This document shows positions 57,764-64,000 of a stretch of DNA of 64,000 bases, piece after piece. Below the pieces are notes generated by a model. That model worked only from the letters and a program-made list of their open reading frames with translations. It had not been told where the DNA came from and searched no databases. This DNA comes from Zhengitettix transpicula (lineage: Eukaryota; Arthropoda; Insecta; Orthoptera; Tetrigidae): NCBI GenBank assembly GCA_037074705.1, contig CM073595.1:22346501-22410500 (forward strand). The letters run 5' to 3'. Within the stretch, counting starts at the first letter, position 1. Each line of letters opens with the position of its first letter. A program made the translations under genes and the position numbers.

Positions 57764-58228
57764 CCAATTGTATCTTTTAAAAATTTATTTTAGACATCTT
57801 TGTTGAAGTGTATATGTTTACATGCATGTATAATCTTATATATGTATAGTTAAATAATTATTAACTATATGTTAAATCGATACCATAGTTTCGTTACTAT
57901 AGTATCGATTTTCGATTGAAATGCTGCACACTGAACCACCTAATGGAGCAGTTTTAAAACAGACCTTGTTCAATAACAACATAGTTTTATAGTAGTGACT
58001 AAGTACCTATAGGTACTAATATTTTTTAAAGTTAATGTGATGTTAATTATAAGACAAGAAGGTATGTTATGCTGAAGGTGTTGCAATTTCGTAACTTGAT
58101 GTTTTTATATAAGTGGTAACGTTTTCAATGTTCATTCAGGATGATTATAACAATGAGTTGAAAGCTTCCGACTATATATTTAATAAAGTTATAAACTTGG
58201 AGACTGTTTTTGGTTTTTTCTACTCATC

Positions 58229-59204
58229 ATTCTTTATTTCTTTGTTCTAAAGCTTCTTCCGATAAAGTTCCTTTTGGCAATTATTTTCTTTCCGTGAAAG
58301 AAATTTTTTATGAACAATTGGGGGGGGGGGGATTGACCGGAACGAATATTTTCCATTGATTAATTTGAATTTTTCGAAGGCATGTTCTCCAAACGTATCT
58401 CCATCAATTATTGTGAAATATTAATCGCTGATAATATAACCGTGAATCGATGCATGATTTCTAAATATTTGCTGAAATTTCCTTGTGGTATACCATAATT
58501 ATAAGATCCAAATTCACGTAGAGTTCGCATGTAAACAATGCAAGCCAAACCGCGCGCCTCAATGTAGATCAATAATGACAGGATGATTAATGAGTATTAT
58601 AAGAAGTTAATTGTCGTTGTTGAGGCTGTTTGTACGCTTCTTGATACCTGTGATAAATCATAAGAATGCTTTAAGAAATGATATTAGTGACGCGATTTGT
58701 GAATAAAAGTTTAAACTAGATAATTTTAAAAGACTTGTCATTTAGCGAGGGGCGGTTGGGGGCGGATGATTGTTGTTGAATCTCGAATGTTTGCTTAACA
58801 AAATATGTAAATTCCAAAAATGTGTTTTTTTAATTCATCGTTAAAGTAGAAAGTCACACAAAGATTCAAATATAATCATTGTGTAATTCTTTTTCATAAT
58901 TTTTATTCAAAAAGCATGTAATTCTTTGTGTGAAATGTGTTAATAAATATCTGAGTAATTATACGGAATGAAAAAATATGAAATATATAAAAGTTATAAC
59001 CGTTTTGAGATAAGTGGGTTTTCATTAGACGTATTTTACGGACAAATGACCCCATTTTGAAGGCATTTTATACGAAAATAAAAGCCACATAATGTTTAAT
59101 TCTTTTGATCTTCTTATTTGAACAATTAATTATTAATAAATACATTGAATTTTTTTTTGCTCTATACGCGTGTTTTTAGTTGTTTCCGCCGTTGAGTTGG
59201 TCGT
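58229..59204. other. Intergenic, nothing recognised
   Basis: AT-rich sequence with a G homopolymer near 58320. No coding signal supported. Confidence 0.45.
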
Positions 59205-59932
59205 TTTCCAGATCTTTGCTCTCTACCAGAGAAGTTTTCACCATTCAGGGATAGTTTTATACAATAGTCTTCCTCCAGATGTAAGCAACAATAATAACTA
59301 CAAGAGTTTTGGGATTCAATATCCAAATATTCTACTGAAAGACGCCTGCGTTTTACTCAGTACAGGAGTTTCTACATCGTTTCCCTAATAATTATATTTT
59401 TAAAAAACTGTAAATTGTTGAATGTGTATCTAATAAAACTACTTATTTCATAATTTCCTTAGTCTCTGTTGGTCTTTTCAGCTCTTTTGTTTGTTTCATG
59501 TACGGCCTGGTGTTTACAGATTCCTCGTCGCTCTGTTTCGTGAAGTGACTTGTCCGTTGTTTGTGTTTCCTCTTAGTGTGTGTGTGTCAAGTTTTGCGTT
59601 TATTTTTGTGTGATGTGTAAATTCTATATTTTATGATACTCAATTATCGAATTATTAATTATTTACTAGTGTATATTGAATAGTTTTAATATAACTGTAA
59701 ATATTATATTATACCTTTAGTATAGTTAAAGAATTATTATTTCTTTTATTATTAATATATTTTACTTGTGTCGGACAGGGAAATTTGTGTTCCCGAATTT
59801 TAGTTTTTTTATGTTAGATTCTAATTATTTATAATGTAGCATCCAATTATTATATTATAATTTTATGTATTGCGTATCCTACTTCCTCATACGAGGACTA
59901 ATGGAATAAAATAAATTAAATCAAATCAGATT
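59205..59932 (+). mobile_element. Non-LTR retrotransposon 3' end, copy 2
   Basis: The coding tail reads RSFHHSGIVLYNSLPPDVSN then NYKSFGIQYPNILLK, which matches the S....G...WNSLP..V......FK pattern near the C-terminus of CR1/L2/Jockey-like ORF2 proteins. A 3' UTR follows and ends GACTAATGGAATAAAATAAA plus an ATC-rich tail. Collinear with 43545-44255. Confidence 0.7.
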
Positions 59933-60683
59933 CTAGCCTGTTGTTCACTACCTACCTCGCAGGTTAGTTTCGCGACACGAAATTTGCTCGACGGGTATAG
60001 ATTTGTATGCGGAACGTACACACACACACACACACTGTTTTATTATTAATAACGAGATATGAGACTTTTCGCCTGTGTTTCCCATTATATTGTGCAATAC
60101 TTTCCATAGAAATTATATTCGAAAAAATAATAGTTATTATTATACATAAGCAAATAAATTAATATAACAGCCTGGATTAAATGATATCAATTCAAAAATA
60201 TTTGAATAAATTCGCATTGACATGATTCTCTTTTCAGCTCCAGGTGTGACTCAACCTGTAAGTACTCCTTCTGTTTCGTTTTGAGTCAGCCATCTAGGAA
60301 AAAAAAACTCAATCCTTTATTTTACGATATTATTCATATAATTAAAAAATATTATTTAATAATTTAGTACTGTACAAGCCGGGAAAGATACTGGGAAGGT
60401 CTATTAATAAACTTATATCCTCCCTTCAATTACGTTGAAAATGTATTCAGAAGATTCTGGACTATTACGTCGTCCCTTCCTTTTGTCGGACCAATCGCAG
60501 TTCAATTTTTTTAGCGCCAATCCGGACTGGACCCTCAAATCCGCCATTAATCTCTCGTGATTGTCATTGGACGATTGTCGTCTTCATTGTTCTCACCATT
60601 CACGCAACACTTGAGTTTACTACAAGTATGATACTACAGGGAAAATGTCGCTACATCTCAGTGAATGATTGTTATTTATATAT
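59933..60683. other. Intergenic, nothing recognised
   Basis: Contains a (CA)n run near 60020 and a moderately GC patch with CCAAT-like motifs near 60490-60600. No gene supported. Confidence 0.4.
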
Positions 60684-61706
60684 CTGGGTGCCCGGAGTTG
60701 CCCGAGATGTCATTTATCCATAACCCCCGATTTGACTCAAATCTATGTAGATTTTACGTTAGTTTTATGTAACGCCCCTCGACCCCTACCCCTAAATGTG
60801 TTCACGTCCCATTTTGAAGGGAGTTGAACTCACTGACCGTGAAATAGTTTCATTCGACAAATGAACATGTTCGAAAATTCCCCCCCCCCCACTATTGTGA
60901 ATTAAACAAAAAATATTTTGTCCACGCAAAAATCGGCCTGTTACATTGTTTGAAAATTTCAACCACCACGCGTTACCCAGTTTGTCACAATGAAACTCGG
61001 CGACATACATAACCCCAGAATTTACTCGAATCTCGGTCTATTCGCGTTATTTTCAACACTCCACCAAACCTCACCCGTAAACGTGTTCCCGTCTCATGCC
61101 AATATGGGTTAAAATTATAAACGGGTAATTTCTACCGAAATATTATGATTTTAAATGATACCGAAGAATATTTATTCGACGCTAATGTCGGCCGATAAAT
61201 ATGTTTGAAAATTTCCTCCCACCCCACCCCCACCCCTGGGGGTTAAATGGAAAAATTAATGCCATCATTAAAGTCACTGGCATGTATTACCCTGGATTTG
61301 ACTCCAATCTCGGTTGTGTTCGCGTTATTATCTCGTAACACCTGTCCACCCACACCCTAAGGGTGTTCCTTTCCCATGTTAAAAGAGGATGAAATTGTAG
61401 TCATATAACATCGGTAGAAACACTATCAATCTTTTTGATCTTTAAAATTATTTATCCGACTCAAATATAGGCTGTATTAGCATGTTTAAATATTTCGACC
61501 CCCGTCCACCTCCGCTCCTGGGGGTAGTAGACGCGTCTCACCCCGACAGTTTGTTTCCTGGTCGTAAAGAACACGTCTACGAAATTTGGTGAATTTTGCT
61601 CCACCGGTGTAGATTTGTATAAGGAACATACAAATATACATACAAACATACATACATACATACATACAAACAAACAACACTCAGGTTTATTTATTAGAAG
61701 ATTAGA
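60684..61706 (-). mobile_element. Non-autonomous Helitron-like element, subfamily 2, minus orientation
   Basis: On the minus strand it begins ATA|TCTAATCTTCTAATAAATAA, followed by the GTATGTATGT leader, ATACAAATCTACACCGGTGG and CTGTCGGGGTGAGACGCGTC, and ends CTCGGGCAACTCCGGGCACCCAG. The expected CTAG is lost at the very end. It matches 13836-14499 over the leader and modules, and 38249-39616 at the 3' end. Confidence 0.7.
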
Positions 61707-61949
61707 TATACACATATAACCCAAATTTTTCAAGAAACCACTTGAAATAATTAGTCAGTTTTAGCACATTAAAAATCTATTAAGTTATAATGATTAACAA
61801 ATATTAGGTATTGATTTTACCATCATTCTATGTCTCTTCCAGTATATACAAAATTAGGCAAAATCATGTTACGTGCCATATTAATGCTATGTCAGTCATT
61901 TAAAAGTTCTGGTATTTATAAAAAAAATTAGTTCCAGCGATCTTATAAT

Positions 61950-62317
61950 CTTTCGTATTGTTTTTTTTATCATCATTCGATGGAGGATTGCAGAATAAAA
62001 TTATACTTTTTATTCAATCAAAATATTTCTGCTTCATTTCACTCCGAAAAGAGGAACTATTTACTTTGTTGTGCAGTATCGTCGCGTAGTAACGTCTCTC
62101 TCTCGCGTTGGCTGTGACGTAATGTAACACAAAATAAACACATTTTTTAATTATAATTCTTCACACCTTTATGCTACAGGTTTCTGACCGCCCACAATAC
62201 ATTTTTTCGCCGTTTGAAGAATATGTATACCAATTTTTGTTCTAATCTGTTTAAATATGTATAGAGATTAACGTAAATACATACATACAAATATACATCC
62301 TTTTTTTATTATATAGA
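61950..62317 (-). mobile_element. Helitron subfamily 1 fragment (5' part)
   Basis: On the minus strand it starts TCTATATAATAAAAAAAGG and shares TTTTATTCAATCAAAATATTTCTGC (as its complement near 38555) and the ACGTCA-containing region with 38249-39616. It lies immediately upstream of the subfamily 2 copy in the same orientation. Confidence 0.65.
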
Positions 62318-62532
62318 TTAAAATGTCAGATAACATTATTATTATTAATAAATACGGACGACTCCATCGCGCTAAAAATAGTGTGGTATATATTTTTCTT
62401 GTGGTCAGAAATTCCATTCACCACATTTAGATTAGACTAATTAAAGTGGTTAACTTATTATTTAAAATAAAAACATGATTTTTACCCTTGAGATATCAAC
62501 AGGTTACATACAAAACGAATATCGAAATAAAG

Positions 62533-62692
62533 TTAGTAAGATGAAATGGAAAATTGTTGAGATGGGGGATGGTCTTCCGCTGTGAATGGATCCCAGTCTC
62601 CCAGTCCCGCGAGAGAGGCGCTCACGTCCCACAGCTTCCGGCAGAGATCGCGGTCCTGGGCTTGGGACGAGGGAGCCTTTCTCTTACAGTCG
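62533..62692 (-). CDS. Retinol dehydrogenase-like SDR, terminal exon (partial gene)
   Basis: Acceptor TTTTTCTGTTCGCAG, then one base completing a split codon, then DCKRKAPSSQAQDRDLCRKL WDVSASLAGL and a C-terminal GDWDPFTAEDHPP tail ending ISSY and TAA. The (S)DCK...PS..A.D......LW..S..L.GL pattern is the usual C-terminus of animal retinol dehydrogenases of the RDH11-14 type (NADP-dependent short-chain dehydrogenases that reduce retinal or related substrates at the ER). The exon is clearly GC-richer than its surroundings. The Rossmann-fold exons should lie upstream, beyond 64000. They are not in 62693-64000. The substrate cannot be judged from this exon. Confidence 0.75.
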
Positions 62693-63420
62693 CTGCGAAC
62701 AGAAAAATTAAATAAACCATTGCTGGAAGCCTTCCATGTAGATTCTCCCAAGGATGCACCTAATTGAAATTAAGATGTAGCAACTATAACAAACATATGA
62801 ACACGGCATTTGTTGCGAACAATTATGAAATAATTATTGATTAATTATTGACTATTGGTTGATAACACATTGATATAAAATAATTTTCGCGAGCTTTTTT
62901 TCCCCCTCAGTATAGTATGAAAGGACGACCGTATACACCAGTTCTGTTGATAAATTTAACAAGTCACGTTTCGTCGTGTTCGTAATTTTATTTATCAACG
63001 ATGGTACCCAGGGACTAGTGCGCCATTAATTCGACATAGATTAAAAGACTGAAAATAACTCATAGAACCCTTTTTTTGAGCCCACTATTCCCTGAGAACG
63101 TATTTCATAATTAAAACCAAGCCATTGGATATTTAATAAAGGTATAAATGTATGAAAATATTTTTTGTTTTATTATTAACGATTTTATTTCATATTTTTA
63201 TTGACTTATTTTAAGTTATTATTAAAAAAATTCCTTGGCGCTGCAACCCATTTAGGGCCTTGGCCTACCGGAGAAACTGACAGACTGTCACGGGAAATGA
63301 CACATTCTTTAGTCTTAGCTCCAGTAACTATAATTAACATACAAATAATAAATTTATAACAATAAATACAAGCAAATAAAGATTCCTATAAAAATATTGA
63401 ATATGTAAAACAATACAAGA
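62693..63420. other. Presumed intron of the RDH-like gene
   Basis: No exon found upstream of the terminal exon in this stretch. The region near 63235-63300 (GGCGCTGCAACCCATTTAGG...) is GC-richer and unassigned. Confidence 0.4.
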
Positions 63421-63951
63421 TTATGGGAATTTTCTGGGACTCAAAACTCACATCGAGCAACTAATCATAGAAAGCAAAAAACGTCTATTAATCCTCAAGC
63501 TACTAGCTGCCAAGAACTGGGGAGCAAAGATGGAACTATTGAGTTTCACCTACAGGGCAATGATCAGAGCAAAAATAGATTATGGAGCACACATATATAT
63601 GTGACAGCACAGAAAAGGATGCTAAGAAGACTAAACGTTGTCCAAAACGAGGCAAAGAGAGTGATAACCGGATGTTAGAAAACCACCCCCAATACCGAGA
63701 CTCACACTTGAGGCAAACGAAATCCCGCTTAGACGCAGAAGGAAAGCAATTGCAATTAGATACGCGATCAAGGCAAGAGAGGCATCGAACCCAATAATGA
63801 GAGAACAAACCAACACTCCTGGATATGCAGAGAAAGAACCACCTAGAAACGTAACCCCGTACCACACTACGCTAAAGGATATATTACGAAAGGAAGGAAT
63901 GACTTTTCCAGAGATAGACCACAACACCACGGCAAGCATATCGAACTGACA
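63421..63951 (+). pseudogene. Non-LTR retrotransposon RT fragment, frameshifted
   Basis: Pieces in successive frames read MGIFWDSKLT, IEQLIIESKKRLLILKLLAA KNWGAK, LLSFTYRAMIRAKIDYGAHI Y, RMLRRLNVVQNEAKRVITG, then RLTLEANEIPLRRRRKAIAI RYAIKAREASNP. This is the segment after the RT catalytic core in R1/I/Jockey-like LINEs (FLG...D..LTW...I......R......L....WG.....L...YRA...S.L.YG...Y). At least three frameshifts. It ends in a stop at about 63949-63951, and sequence similar to the RNase H region may follow outside the window. Confidence 0.8.
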
Positions 63952-64000
63952 ATCGATATATCGCTACATAAACTTAAAGTAAACAACCCACACAACACAA

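Larger units (their letters stand above)
56181..58228 (+). mobile_element. Penelope-like retroelement, 5'-truncated, inside long inverted repeats
   Basis: Left arm 56181-56754 and right arm about 57648-58228 are reverse complements over about 575 bp with few differences. The left arm therefore includes an inverted copy of the last ~35 codons of the ORF as well as the 3' terminal region. Between them lies the coding segment. Inverted partial copies at the 5' side are a known feature of Penelope-like elements. Landmark: TACTCATC / GATGAGTA at the outer ends. Confidence 0.85.

Noticed and set aside
60400..60660. CCAAT-containing GC patch considered as a promoter
   Set aside because: No downstream exon on either strand could be tied to it, and it lies between transposable elements.

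Overview
This window is eukaryotic nuclear DNA, almost certainly from an insect. It is AT-rich, full of (AT)n microsatellites and decayed transposable elements, and its genes have short exons with consensus GT/AG introns. The order is not certain. A large, TE-bloated genome of a hemimetabolous insect fits best, but this is inference.

Three host genes are supported. (1) 15911-17869, plus strand: a complete four-exon ERG28-like gene (161 aa, ER membrane scaffold of sterol C-4 demethylation). (2) 21475-53494, minus strand: a histidine (prostatic-type) acid phosphatase of seven exons and 390 aa. Its catalytic RHGDRSP exon lies at 29475-29573. Its first exon, with a membrane anchor, lies 23.8 kb upstream at 53339-53494 in a GC-rich island. 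(3) 62533-62692, minus strand: the last exon of a retinol-dehydrogenase-like short-chain dehydrogenase whose other exons lie beyond the right edge. Genes 1 and 2 are convergent.

The rest is mobile or repetitive DNA. From 1 to 9 kb and again from 33.7 to 42.2 kb there are eight LTR-like units of about 1 kb. They start TGTAATAA and end TTATTACA, sit in (AT)n tracts, are often head-to-head, and carry sequence complementary to tRNA-Lys(CUU). A non-autonomous Helitron family occurs at 13.8, 38.2 and 60.7-62.3 kb. The 23.8 kb intron also holds eight copies of a 183-bp tandem repeat beside a broken Tc1-like transposase, a dead mariner, a 24-bp minisatellite, a 782-bp tandem duplication and two copies of a GC-rich repeat (others at 4.9 and 27.5 kb).

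Right of the phosphatase promoter lie a PIF/Harbinger remnant (transposase and MADF fragments, 53.8-56 kb), a Penelope-like retroelement with a GIY-YIG domain inside long inverted repeats (56.2-58.2 kb), and non-LTR retrotransposon ends (also at 3.1, 43.5, 55.2 and 63.4 kb). No CRISPR array, operon, rRNA or functional tRNA gene was seen.
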